Assembly: GCA_964035545.1 (NCBI GenBank)
Contig: OZ037766.1
Location: forward strand, 3,404,501 to 3,468,500
Length of the DNA: 64,000 nucleotides
Reading direction: 5' to 3'
From: Bugula neritina
Taxonomy: Eukaryota; Bryozoa; Gymnolaemata; Cheilostomatida; Bugulidae
Positions 36,931 through 47,063 of the stretch are shown piece after piece; position 1 is the stretch's first letter, and every line of letters starts with the position of its first letter. The notes below the pieces were generated by a model that saw nothing but the letters and a program-made list of their open reading frames with translations, was not told where the DNA came from and did not search any database. The position numbers were made by a program, and so were the translations under genes.

Positions 36931-38903
36931 ATGGCAGGTTAGTGGTTCTGTTTATATTATTATGTTCTCCCTTACCTATATCTCGCGATGTATATGATGT
37001 CTTAAATATTTATTTCGCAATTGACAACTATACACCTTTATCTGTTTATTCAATTGACAGCTAACATGTTTCTGGTACAGAAAGTTATGCAGATATTACT
37101 ATTATTAAAGTTACTTTATAGCACCACTAATGATTCATGCTTATATATTAATGTTGGTAATTCTATTGTCTTCTTTTTCAAAAATTTTATTATTTTAGAA
37201 GTTTTAGTTTTTCCCATTATGCAAGTATAGGAATTAGCCTTGTTTGGTAAATGTTTTCTATTTTTCTTCCTCAGCCTAAATTACTATAAGTTGTGTGTTT
37301 CAAGACTCACTTGAATATCTGTGAACATTGCCTGATAAATTGGTTTTGGTTTAGCTCACATCTTTAAAAAACAATTTTTGCAGAGCTTCATCGAAAGGTG
37401 CCACCTGTTGGACTGACTGTTGGACCAGTTGATGAACCGGAAAATGGACCAGCGGTTGAATCAACTGCTGGATCAATTACTGGGCCGCCTGTTGGACCGG
37501 ATGATGGACCAGTTGTTGGACTGGCTTTTGAACCAGTTGCTGGATCCACTCTTGGACCCGTTGCTGGATCCATTGTTAAACCCGTTGTTGAACCCATTGT
37601 TGAACCGGCTGTTGAACCAGCTACCAAACCAGCTGTTGGACCTGATGGTGAACTGTCTGTTAGACTGGTTGTAGAGCCAGCCGTTGATCCAGCTGCTGAA
37701 TCAGCTATTGCACCAGTTATTGGACCGGTTAATGGAACACTTGTTAGATCAACTGCTGAACCAGCTGCTGGACCAGTTGTTGAACCAGTTGCTGGACCAT
37801 TTGTTGAACCAGTTGCTGGACCAGTTGATGGATCGGCTGTTGGATCAGTTGTTGGACCAGTTGTTGGACCAGTTGATGGATCAGCTGTTGGACCAGTTGA
37901 TGGATCCGTTGTTGGACCAGTTGCTGAACTAGTTGAACCAGTTGTTGGACCAGATGTTGAACCATTTGTTGGATCTGATGCTGAGTTTTTTGATAAAATG
38001 TTTGGCCTAAGTCCTCTTGGGAACATTACAGGCAATCTAATGTGGTTAATAATGGAGAACACTCCACTAAATGTATCTGATAGCCTTTTTGCTAGTAGAG
38101 TTGAAAACTACTTTACTGGAGAAAGCATGCTTATAACAGCCATAATGCAACGACATATTGAACAGGGAGATCTGGATCTATTCAACAGAGGGATTCATGC
38201 ACTACTAGACTGGCTCCAGAATACCTACTTGCCATTTCGTTCAACGTGTGATAATAAGCAGGAAGTGCATAACTTACTAGCCTGTGGTTTGGCAAATTAT
38301 GCTCAACCCATTGTCCATCAGCTGTATAATGCCTCATCCAAACACAGCGTCATGTGTGTATTTGCCATGGTTGGGTCTATTTACATCAGCATGCTGCAAG
38401 AGCTGGTGAACGGAGATCCAGAAGCAGAAAAACCAGAAAACTCCTCATTTTGGCCAAAGCTTCAAGAGTCGGCTGAAGTATATGCTGAACATCTAAGTAT
38501 TTGCTATCAAGAACTCTGGGTTAAAAGAGAAAACTGGATATCCAACCCAAATATGGAATCAAACACTTTTGGAGAGAACAGTCAGACGTTTACTGTCAGT
38601 TGGAAAGACCAATTCTGTGAGCCATTCTCAGGAATGTACACACCGCAATACGATTATGAAGATAGCATTACAATACATGGCGGTGACGATGGGAGCGAGT
38701 GTGATAAGTTGAGTGACTTTCTATCTGCGGTGATGGATTCACGTTACCAATACATTACAAAAGTTGAGTCTGAGTTGGAGTTTCTCCTGAACAACCCGTT
38801 GATGGTAGTCGACACTTGGAAGTCCTGCATTCAGACAAAGTTCTCCAGCTCTAAAACATTTGAGCAGTTCAACTTTCCTTTAAACGATTCATACGAAAAA
38901 TAA
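36931..38903 (+). CDS. Cry-domain-I-like protein with Pro/Val/Gly repeat head, gene B
   Basis: Exon 1 36931-36937 (ATG GCA G), exon 2 37384-38903 after acceptor tttttgcag, phase 1, giving 508 residues starting MAELHRKVPP. Residues about 8-200 are a tetrapeptide-type repeat rich in Pro, Val and Gly (PVVG, PVDG, PVAG, PVVE) with acidic variants, coded by a 12-bp DNA repeat. Residues about 200-500 are the family domain: EFFDKMFGLSP, YLPFRST (about 284-290), GSIYISMLQEL (about 333-343), FWPKLQESAEVYAEH and a Trp/Cys end (VDTWKSC). No signal peptide before the repeat. The repeat could act as a flexible stalk or spacer. AATAAA at 39218-39223. Upstream the start is preceded by cgataaag, shared with C and D. 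The domain is close to that of gene A (LxLxxTYxPFRS, NxxxVxxLLAxGLxxYAxP). Confidence 0.75.
37405..37985 (+). repeat. 12-bp coding minisatellite in gene B
   Basis: Degenerate tandem repeat around ccagttgttgga, about 48 copies, encoding the Pro-Val-Val-Gly type tetrapeptides. Because the period is a multiple of three and stop-free, several frames on both strands stay open. Confidence 0.9.
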
Positions 38904-40000
38904 TGTACTTGCATGATGTCACTACTAACATCACTATTATGCTGAAAAACACTTTTTTTTACTAGCACAAAATTTGATGTCAGAGTGTTGTTGTTTAATT
39001 ACTTGATATTATTTGAAATATTCAAGCCTACTTTCAACTTATAGTTTATTTCATATTATAATTTTTGAACTTTGATAAATTTATTGTTATTATTCAGCTG
39101 CCATATCTTTATAAACTGTAGCTACAATTTGTGCTATTTCAAATCTCAATTATTTAAAACATTATTTTGAATGAATTCGTAATTCTTTATTAGATTGGTT
39201 ATTTTTTCTGTCTCCCCAATAAAATAATTATAATAAATCATACGGTACAGTTGAAAATATGTAAACTGATCATGAGATTATATTTTGCAATATTTTGAAA
39301 CAAACCACTACTCTTACAAATAAAGCTAATTTAAGGCTCGCTTATTCAAAATAAATCAGAAAACTGATAACTTCAAATTCAAACTTTGGGTGTGCAAAAT
39401 AATATGTTTGAATATTTATATGATAGGTTTTTGCGATGTAATGTGAACCTCTGAAAAATTGCTAGGAATTTAAGGCAGCCACCAAATTTATTGTTGAACA
39501 AATTTCTAAGCAATAAATTCGCATAATAATTTTTACAAAACCAGCATATACAGTATTATTATTATGCAACATGTCATTGTTCTAGACTACTTATCCACAA
39601 CTACTTGTTGGTACCAGGTTACTGTATCACTGAAACAATTATGCATTTGCATTTATTAAACAATGAATCCAAAACTGTTTAGGATTATTTTGCAGTTAAA
39701 TTCTAGCTTTGTTGGTAATTAAAGTTCAAGAAGGCGAAAACTATTCAAAGACATTTGTTTCAACCAATAAGTGTGTAACTATAACTGGGGATATTCTTAC
39801 TCAGATTATCACTACAAGAGACAATAAATTTTATGTAATGCAGACTACAAAGTTACATGTATATTTCACTCCTTAAACAATACTTAATCCTCCATTTTTA
39901 ATAAAACAGCCAGTGATTCAACCTATTGAAAGTAAGATTAAAAAAGATAATCCTTTTGTTCTTATCTAATCTTTTACAATTATTTTGAATTAATCACCTG
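38904..40000. other. Intergenic stretch between gene B and the secreted-protein gene
   Basis: The first 320 bp hold the 3' untranslated region of gene B up to AATAAA at 39218. Beyond that nothing supportable was seen. Confidence 0.5.
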
Positions 40001-40008
40001 GTTTTTGT

Positions 40009-40104
40009 ATATATAAACCTTCGAAAGTGAGATATTTTCAGACAACCCTGTTCTTAGTCCAAGGCAAAGAAATTAGTATATTTTAGAGCTGCTTCAAAGC
40101 CAAG
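40009..40104 (+). promoter_or_regulatory. Promoter and non-coding exon 1 of the secreted-protein gene
   Basis: TATATAAAC at about 40009-40017. Leader about 40040-40104 ends in caag before donor GTAACA (40105). The next acceptor is tgtttttag just before 40810, 10 bp ahead of the ATG. Inferred from TATA position and splice sites. Confidence 0.5.
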
Positions 40105-40818
40105 GTAACATATCAATTTGTTTCAGTCAGTTTTATAGCTTTGCGATCAGTGATTTCTATATATGAACCGTTTTACGTAATATAATTATTATATTTTAGT
40201 AGATTGCGAATTTATTGGACAACATTTTAATGCAAATTATAATATTTTTCAAGTTTAGCAAAACTTCATTTGTTGATAAAATAGTTCATAATCTTATCTA
40301 AAATATTTAAAAGTTAACCGAGGCTTGGGGTTTGCTACTAAAACTCTTATTGACTTTTTGCGATGTATCATTCTTTTGTATTAATTAAATTTTTAGGCTC
40401 TATAATAAAAAATTCAATCATGTAGGGTTGTTTTATGCTGTAAATTAATCTCACAATAAAGAAAAAAAACAAAATGTATTTAAATATTTCTTATTTTTTA
40501 CACAATTCATTTATCTGACATGCATCTTTTCAAACCATGAAACAATTATTTTATAATGCCCAGAAATTCAGTGAATTTTAATAATATGCCAAATAGCAAA
40601 AAAAATTTTTAATTTTAATCAAAAGCTTATTGATCTGCACTTATAAAATACCTCTTATGCTTCACGTGTAGTTTTTACAATCTGTGATGAATACCTGCTG
40701 CAAAAACTTTAATTCAATTCGTTTATTTTAATAAAGTATTTTTATGGATTTGCAATGATTGCTGTTATAATAATATAGTATATTAATTGTAAGGATTTCT
40801 GTTTTTAGACAAAACAAG

Positions 40819-41265
40819 ATGCGAATTGAAAAAGGGTTATTGGGTATGTGCCTCATTATCACTGCCGCTCTAAGTTATCCAATCAGGATGAACCAACGAA
40901 ACAAAATTATGCCCGCAACCCAAAACTTAGGAGGGGTTTTCATGGAAACTTTGGGTAATGAGATTCTTGCACGCAGCAATGGCCTGTCCAACTTTAGAAG
41001 TTATCTTTCCAAACCAGCAGTTAATGGGAATATCTATGAAAGCATGAATCACTACAACAGATGGAAGAAAGCTCATGGTCTGACAGGTAACTTTGGAGGT
41101 TTGAATAGCATTGGTAACAGTTTTGTTGGGTTGAATAGTGTGGGTGATGACCATATCGCTCCGAAAGACTTTGGTAGTAGCATGGATCTTAATAGTTTGG
41201 GTGGTTTTGTTAATCCACTTAATGATTTACAACGAATGATAGTTTTAAGAGCATCTTTGCAATAG
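40819..41265 (+). CDS. Secreted protein with GLNS repeats, unknown
   Basis: 148 residues. MRIEKGLLGMCLIITAALS is a good signal peptide with cleavage likely before YPIRM. The mature part has no Cys. It contains a basic-aromatic stretch NHYNRWKKAHG and three imperfect repeats, GLNSIGN, GLNSVGD and LNSLGGF, about residues 93-135, then a hydrophobic-basic end. The ATG follows an acceptor closely, as in the peptide array. I do not recognise the family. A secreted peptide precursor or extracellular structural protein is possible. A candidate AATAAA is at 41754-41759. Confidence 0.7.
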   Translation: MRIEKGLLGMCLIITAALSYPIRMNQRNKIMPATQNLGGVFMETLGNEILARSNGLSNFRSYLSKPAVNGNIYESMNHYNRWKKAHGLTGNFGGLNSIGNSFVGLNSVGDDHIAPKDFGSSMDLNSLGGFVNPLNDLQRMIVLRASLQ

Positions 41266-41874
41266 TTCTGTTGATGAACATTAGTTATTTCTTCATTATA
41301 CTTATATTATACAACTTTTATTAATTAACTATGAATATATATATGTTATTTTCTTTAAATATATCCTCCTTTGTTTCAATGTTATTTTGTATAAAAATGT
41401 AATTTTTCTATTTGTTGTTCACAAATTTTTATATTGTATTAAAATATTTTAATTATAGATATAATATCCATGCTTAGATCACCTTTTAAAAAAATAATTC
41501 ATGCATAAATATACAATTAACAAAACCTTCACCATATTTATGTTATAGTAATTTAAATTTTCTAAAATAGATGTTCAATATTGTTCCTACAATATAGCAA
41601 TGCACGCAGTGTACCTCACTGTAATTCAATAATGTTGGCCCTCCATGCTAAAATAATATTTTATACAATTATTTTACTTTTTCAACCAGCTTTAGTACTG
41701 AGTGACAAACTTTGGATTATCCATATACTTGCATTTTATTATAAAAGTTGAAAAATAAATTGGTACAAAAGGAAAAGTGTGATTGGTATTTTACTTGTAA
41801 ACATTAATTCATGGATTGGGTTTTATTCAGGTCAGTTTCTATAACTTATATAGTGTTAGTAAACATAACACTAT
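41266..41874. other. 3' flank of the secreted-protein gene
   Basis: AT-rich, with the candidate polyadenylation signal near 41754. No gene seen. Confidence 0.4.
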
Positions 41875-42127
41875 AATAGTAGTAGTATTAGTAGCAGTAT
41901 ATAGTATTAGTTATATTATAGTAGAAGTAGCATTAGTATATAGTAGTAATAGTATTGGTAGTAGTATAGCATTAGTGGTATAGTAGTATATATTATAGTA
42001 TTATTAGTTATATAGTATAAGTAGTATTAGTAGTACTATCATTATTAGTAGCAGTAGTAGAAGAAGTATTATTATTAGTAGCAGTAGTAGTAGAAGTAGT
42101 AGTAGCAGTAGCAGCAGCAGCAGCAGC
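41875..42127. repeat. (TAG/AGC)n trinucleotide-rich tract upstream of gene C
   Basis: Interrupted agtagtagtatt units that end in a purer agcagcagcagc run at 42110-42127, about 207 bp before the gene C start codon. Confidence 0.9.
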
Positions 42128-42224
42128 ATACATTCTCGGAACAATGTTGTACAAAGACTATATGCAGTATGTTACGGTTAGAAAAAATATATCGTAAAAT
42201 CTTTATAGATTTACTGAGTATACA

Positions 42225-42340
42225 AAAGGTTGTTTTGATGATAAAGCTGTGTGAATGCTTTTTTAAAGCTGTAGCTGTTGGTTCAGAAAAGTTTTCATTC
42301 AGACGAGAAGGTCATCTATAACTTGAGTTCGAAATGGCAG
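42225..42340 (+). promoter_or_regulatory. Gene C proximal promoter and micro-exon
   Basis: Shared with gene D (about 45820-45941): ttgttttgatgataaagct, then aagctgtagctgttggtt, then the ATG GCA G micro-exon. Gene B has gataaagac at the corresponding place. No TATA box was identified. The conserved GATAAAG is a candidate GATA-factor site. Confidence 0.5.
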
Positions 42341-43492
42341 GTAAAACTATATGTTCAGATTAATTCTAATATTTTGTATTTATATGTTTACATGTCAAAC
42401 TAATTAATATAAATGCATAGGCTACAAAGAATTACATTTGAAAACTTATTAGAAATAATATTTAACTACTGTATTATATGGGCTAAAAATTATTTTGGTG
42501 TTTTAGTTTTTAATGCTCATACACCGCCAGGCAGCGAACATGGCTCAGAAGATAATTTAGATCTAGCAAACTTAGCCTTGGACCTAACTACAGGATTAGT
42601 AGGGAACCACGGGATTGGCTGCCTAGAAAATTTATCTGACTTCCTTATAGCAGACAACTACCTTTCAACACCCGACACCTGGTATATTCAAAAAGTTACG
42701 AAGCAATCCATCCCAGATAGCTCATATTTTGAAATTAACAATGAGTTAGGAAAGTTCCTTGTATGGGTTAGCACGGAATATTTACCCCTGCGAAGCACCT
42801 CTGATGACAAAGCAGAGATATTTGAGGATGCTTGTTTCAACATGCAAATAGGCTTCGATCCTCTTAGGAATTTACTATGGAGTATTAAAAGGTTTAGAGA
42901 ATGCACTATCATGGTGCTTGGTATTGTCGCTAACCTTCATTTGTTGTTTCTCCAAGACGCTGCAGTGCTAGACCCAAATGTAGCACATCCTACACAATCT
43001 GTGTTTTATAAACATATGATTGAGACAGCTGAACATTATGCTATACGCTTCGAAAAGTGCTTCCATCATATCAAGACTAAAAGATTGGGAATGATATCTC
43101 AGTTAGACTTCTACGTTCCTCGAGATGAAGGGAACACGGCGCTTGTCGCTTATTGGACAGACATAATGAAAGAGAATGATAAATTCATTGACTATATCGG
43201 GTATTGCAACAATGTCTATAAGTCGGGAACATTTCAGCAATTGAGAGAAAGAAGTGAGAAAGCTCATCAAGAATACATAGAGTCTATAAAAGAAGAAGTA
43301 CTTAGCAAGTTTGGGTATCTCTTAGAAATTCGGTCAAAGTGGAGAACTTTTGTTGGTCAACATTGTTTACCAACTAAAGCATACGGACATTTTGGTGGGT
43401 ATCCAGAGCCCCAATCCAATTTGAATGATCAAAGTGACGTAAGGCAAGAGGTACCTGGAACTGCCTTAGAGCCTCAAGGTTCCAGCCTGTGA
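42334..43492 (+). CDS. Cry-domain-I-like helical protein, gene C
   Basis: Exon 1 42334-42340, exon 2 42507-43492 after ggtgttttag, phase 1, 330 residues starting MAVFNAHTPP. An acidic N-terminal stretch (about 10-30) is followed by the domain: EYLPLRST about 93-100, ECTIMVLGIVANLHLLFLQD about 134-153, a Tyr/His-rich helix EHYAIRFEKCFHHIK, then AYWTDIMKENDKFIDYIGYC and a Trp-containing end (RSKWRTFVGQHC). The ANLHLLFLQDA segment is the strongest resemblance in the family to the central helix of Cry-type delta-endotoxin domain I, a pore-forming helical bundle. The similarity to jellyfish toxin-type proteins is a second possibility. No signal peptide and no Cry domains II or III. Function is inferred. 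AATAAA at 43626-43631. Confidence 0.75.
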
Positions 43493-45404
43493 GTAGCATT
43501 CAGTTGTATCATAAATTACGGTCAATTTCAGTAGCAAATTTTAAATTACTATATGAATAATATTTAGTTTTTTGTGACTGGAGTAATTAAGCAATCTGCT
43601 ATTCTAATTATAGTTTTTAATCGTAAATAAAACAATTTCTTATAATAACTTTAATAAACTAAATGTGAATAAATATTCAATTAAAATATAAACAAAATTC
43701 TGTTCACAATCCATCTGTTACTGGTTTTGTAAATTCCTGGTACTGAAATGCAAAGCTTTTATTCTTTAGATAGTTACAGCATAATTCGTTGACAATTTCA
43801 ATTCATGTATTGCAATCAAAAGGTTTTCTTTCTTTATAATGCTATATCAAAACATTTCAATAAATTCCAACTAAGAAAGGGGTGCCCATCAAGTTTAAAT
43901 TAGCTAAATGTCAACATTTTGAGGGAGGAATTTAGTATATAAATGCAATTTATAGACCTAATTTGTAAATAATATATTTATATTTGCTACCATAAACTCA
44001 GTTTGGGATACTTTACTTCAATTCAATTTCTTAATACAATGTATAGTTTGGCTTTCTATATGGCTTATGCTATACTGTTCAATCTTATTGTATTTTTCAA
44101 CAGGTGAGCATAATAAAGCACTAGAAAACACAATACAATACAGCAACACAATCCAATCAAAAATAACACTGTTTGTTCCAAAACAGAGCAGCAAAAAAAC
44201 TTTCAAGTCATTTAAAATGGATTGAGAGATTAAATCAATTTTTGTGTCTCTAAGTAAGAGTTATCTTTTCTTCTCAGTAAACTCGAGCAATCCATGTAAT
44301 ATACATACAAGTACAAAGCTGAGTCGACAAAGAGTTGGAAAACAACAACTGGTGTTTTATAAACCTGATCCGTTTTACAATACAGGGGACAGCAATCATA
44401 AGGGAGCAAACTCACAAAAGTTTAAAGTCACCATCCTGTGAGAAGCCTCTGCTGTAAAGGGTTTTTGTTGAACCGGCTAAGGACTTATTTAAATGAGACA
44501 CAGAAGCAATTATGACTAGATGCTCTTCCTAACATAACCAATGGCCTTTTTCAGTGCTCGAACCCATGGCCTCGTATTCACTAGGCAAACGCTCTAACCC
44601 CCAGACCAATGCTGCTATAGTCTTATAAGGGGTGCAAAAGGCAGGTCAAATTGGAAGATAAACTATTGACCTAAAAATGTGATTTTTTTGCTAAATAATT
44701 TAATGAATAGGACATTATTTTTCATCCAATGATTTTTCAGCACTTATATGGAATCTAAATGTTAAAGAGGCAACTCAAAATCTTTCTCCGCCATGCTTAT
44801 AACTAGTATATAGTAGCAGATTCTAAAATAATAATTTTGAGCCACATATATTTTATTAACTTGCCCATGCTGGTCACAATAGTCCACCTGAACATATTGC
44901 ACCCTGATCACTGTTGTTAATTAGTTTGTCTTAGAAGTTATATTTCTCTCAACTATAGTTGAGAGATTGGTAAAATCTGTAGACATAACTATACATATTT
45001 TCCATATTTTGTAATACATTTTGGAATAGAGTAGTATTCTCAACTCATTAAAGTATAGGAGCAGACAACTTCACTGTAACACTTTGCAGATGCCAATTAT
45101 TATGATGTAATACATTAAAGTTTTAGTACAAGGTTTCGCACAATTATGCTATAATATGACAAGTATTTATTATTTTATGAAACTATTATGATAGCTTTGC
45201 CTGTGATTTAATTGTGTAAATTGTATTTTATAGAACAAAATTTGTGAAAGACAAAGCAGTTTCTACACATGCAACCTTTTTCATATCAAGGAAATAAATG
45301 AAGCACAAACCCTAAATCTCTTAACTATGACTGTTAACTTCTCACATCAAATTCAAGCAAATTAATATTCTACTTTCAGTTTGATTGAATATATGTTTTT
45401 TTAC
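43493..45404. other. 3' flank of gene C, duplicated after gene D
   Basis: Aligns over much of its length with 47064-48600. Holds gene C's polyadenylation signal, a block (44285-44370) nearly identical to 47845-47930, and a SINE-like insertion (about 44440-44630) missing from the D copy. No gene supported. Confidence 0.6.
44440..44630 (-). mobile_element. tRNA-derived SINE-like element
   Basis: On the minus strand, GGGTTCGAGCAC (44554-44565) matches a pol III B box, and tctgggggttagagcgtttg (about 44587-44606) fits a diverged A box at the usual tRNA spacing. A body with aggaagagcatctagtcata follows. The corresponding flank of gene D (about 47930-48000) lacks it. Exact ends not determined. Confidence 0.55.
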
Positions 45405-45407
45405 CAT

Positions 45408-45704
45408 GTTGGTTGTGGTGTTGGTTGTGGTGTTGGTTGTGGTGTTGGTTGTGGTGTTGGTTGTGGTGTTGGTTGTGGTGTTGGTTGTGGTGTTGGTTGT
45501 GGTGTTGGTTGTGGTGGTGGTGGTGGTGGTGGTGGTGGTGGTGGTGGTGGTGGTGGTGGTGGTGGTGGTGGTGGTGGTGGTGGTGGTGGTGGTGGTGGTG
45601 GTGGTGGTGGTGGTGGTGGTGGTGGTGGTGGTGGTGGTGGTGGTGGTGGTGGTGGTGGTGGTGGTGGTGGTGGTGGTGGTGGTGGTGGTGGTGGTGGTGG
45701 TGGT
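45408..45704. repeat. (GGTGTTGGTTGT)n followed by (GGT)n, upstream of gene D
   Basis: About eight copies of the 12-bp unit ggtgttggttgt (45408-45511), then about 64 perfect GGT triplets to 45704. Ends 231 bp before the gene D start, the place where gene C has its (TAG/AGC)n tract. Open frames of poly-Gly, poly-Val and poly-Trp across it are repeat artefacts. Confidence 0.95.
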
Positions 45705-45934
45705 AAAAACTAAATTGTGCAGAAACTATATCTATTAATAGTTATGTATGCAGTGTTTTGTGATTAGAAAAAAATATATAATATTATAGTAATATATATC
45801 TATTCACTGATTACGAGAAAGGATATTTTGTTGATAAAGCTATATGTGAAAGTTTTTTGTAAGCTTTAAAGCTGTAGCTGTCGGTTTAGAGAAGTTTTTA
45901 TTTAGTGGTTAAAGTCCCATCAGTTGAGTTTGCA

Positions 45935-47063
45935 ATGGCAGGTAAGACTATATATTCAGATTTATTCTGATCACATCTTGCTTATCTATGTTTATAACCT
46001 ATCAAGCTAGAATTGATATATAAATGCCTAAGTTATAAATTTACATTTGAAAACTTATTAGAAATAATATTTATATAATTACTATAATGTATTGGCTTGA
46101 AAATATTCTTGTGTTTTAGCTGTTTATTCACATACCCTGTCAGACAGTGAAGGGAGTATAGAAGAAGAGTTAGATCTAGAAGGCTTAGCCTTAGACCTTT
46201 CTATGTCTTTGGTACATAATGAGGGGATTGGCTCCCTTGATCTTACATTAAATGAAGTTCTTGGAGAAGACGACTTCCTCTCAGTGCCTGACACCAGGTA
46301 TATTCAAAAAGTTATGAAGCAATCCATCCCAGAAAGCTCATATTTTGAAATTAACAATGAATTAAAAAACTTTTTTAAATGGGTTAAAGAGGAATATTTA
46401 CCATTCCGAAAGAACTCCGATGACAGAGTAAAGATATTCGAGTGGGTTTGTTTACACATACAAATAGGCATTGAACCTCTTTTGAGTTTACTATGGAGTA
46501 TTAAAAGATTTAGAGAATGCACTGTCATGGTGCTTGCTGTTGTCACTGGTCTCCACTTATTGTTTCTCCAAGACGCTGCAGTGCTAGACCCACAAGTAGC
46601 ACATCCTACGCAATCTGTGTATTACGAAACTATGATTGAGACTTCTGAACATTATGCTAGACGCTTGGAAAAGTGCTTTCAAGATATCAACACTCAAAGA
46701 TTGGCAATGATATCTCAGTTAGATTTCTACGTTCCTCAAAATGACAGAAACATTGCACTTGTAGCTTATTGGACAGACAAAATGAAAGAGAATGATAAAT
46801 TCATTGACTATATCGGGTATTACAACAATGTCTATAAGCCAGGAACATTTCGGCAATTGAGAGACAGAAATACCAATGCACATAAAGAATACGTGGAATC
46901 TATAAAAACTGAAATATTTTGCAAGTTTGGGTATCTATTAGAAATTCGTTCAAAGTGGAGAACTTTCGTTGGTCAACATTGTTTACCAACCAAAGCATAC
47001 GGACATTTTGGTGGGTATCCAAAGCCTCAATCCAATTTGAATGATCAAATTAACATAGGATAA
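45935..47063 (+). CDS. Cry-domain-I-like helical protein, gene D (shortened tail)
   Basis: Exon 1 45935-45941 (ATG GCA G), exon 2 46120-47063 after gtgttttag, phase 1, 316 residues starting MAAVYSHTLSD. The longest single-exon frame would start at 46203, but the splice structure shared with gene C adds 30 residues. Highly similar to gene C from about residue 55 on: EEYLPFRK, GLHLLFLQDAAVLDP (about 146-160), AYWTDKMKENDKFIDYIGYY, RSKWRTFVGQHC. Differs by a stop (TAA 47061-47063) where gene C has CAA. The codons beyond remain readable in the same frame to a second TAA about 39 bp on, so the tail was lost by one substitution. AATAAA at 47261-47266. Confidence 0.75.

Noticed and set aside
37388-38062. 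224-codon minus-strand frame of Gly/Pro/Thr/Ser repeats
   Set aside because: Antisense of the gene B coding repeat. The 12-bp period keeps several frames open, and only the + frame continues into a conserved domain.
44244-44441. 65-codon frame (and the similar one at 47804) as a small gene
   Set aside because: The two copies diverge in frame after the conserved block, and neither has a promoter or domain. Kept only as a conserved-block finding.
45381-45738. Poly-Gly, poly-Val and poly-Trp frames
   Set aside because: Translation of the (GGT)n tract.
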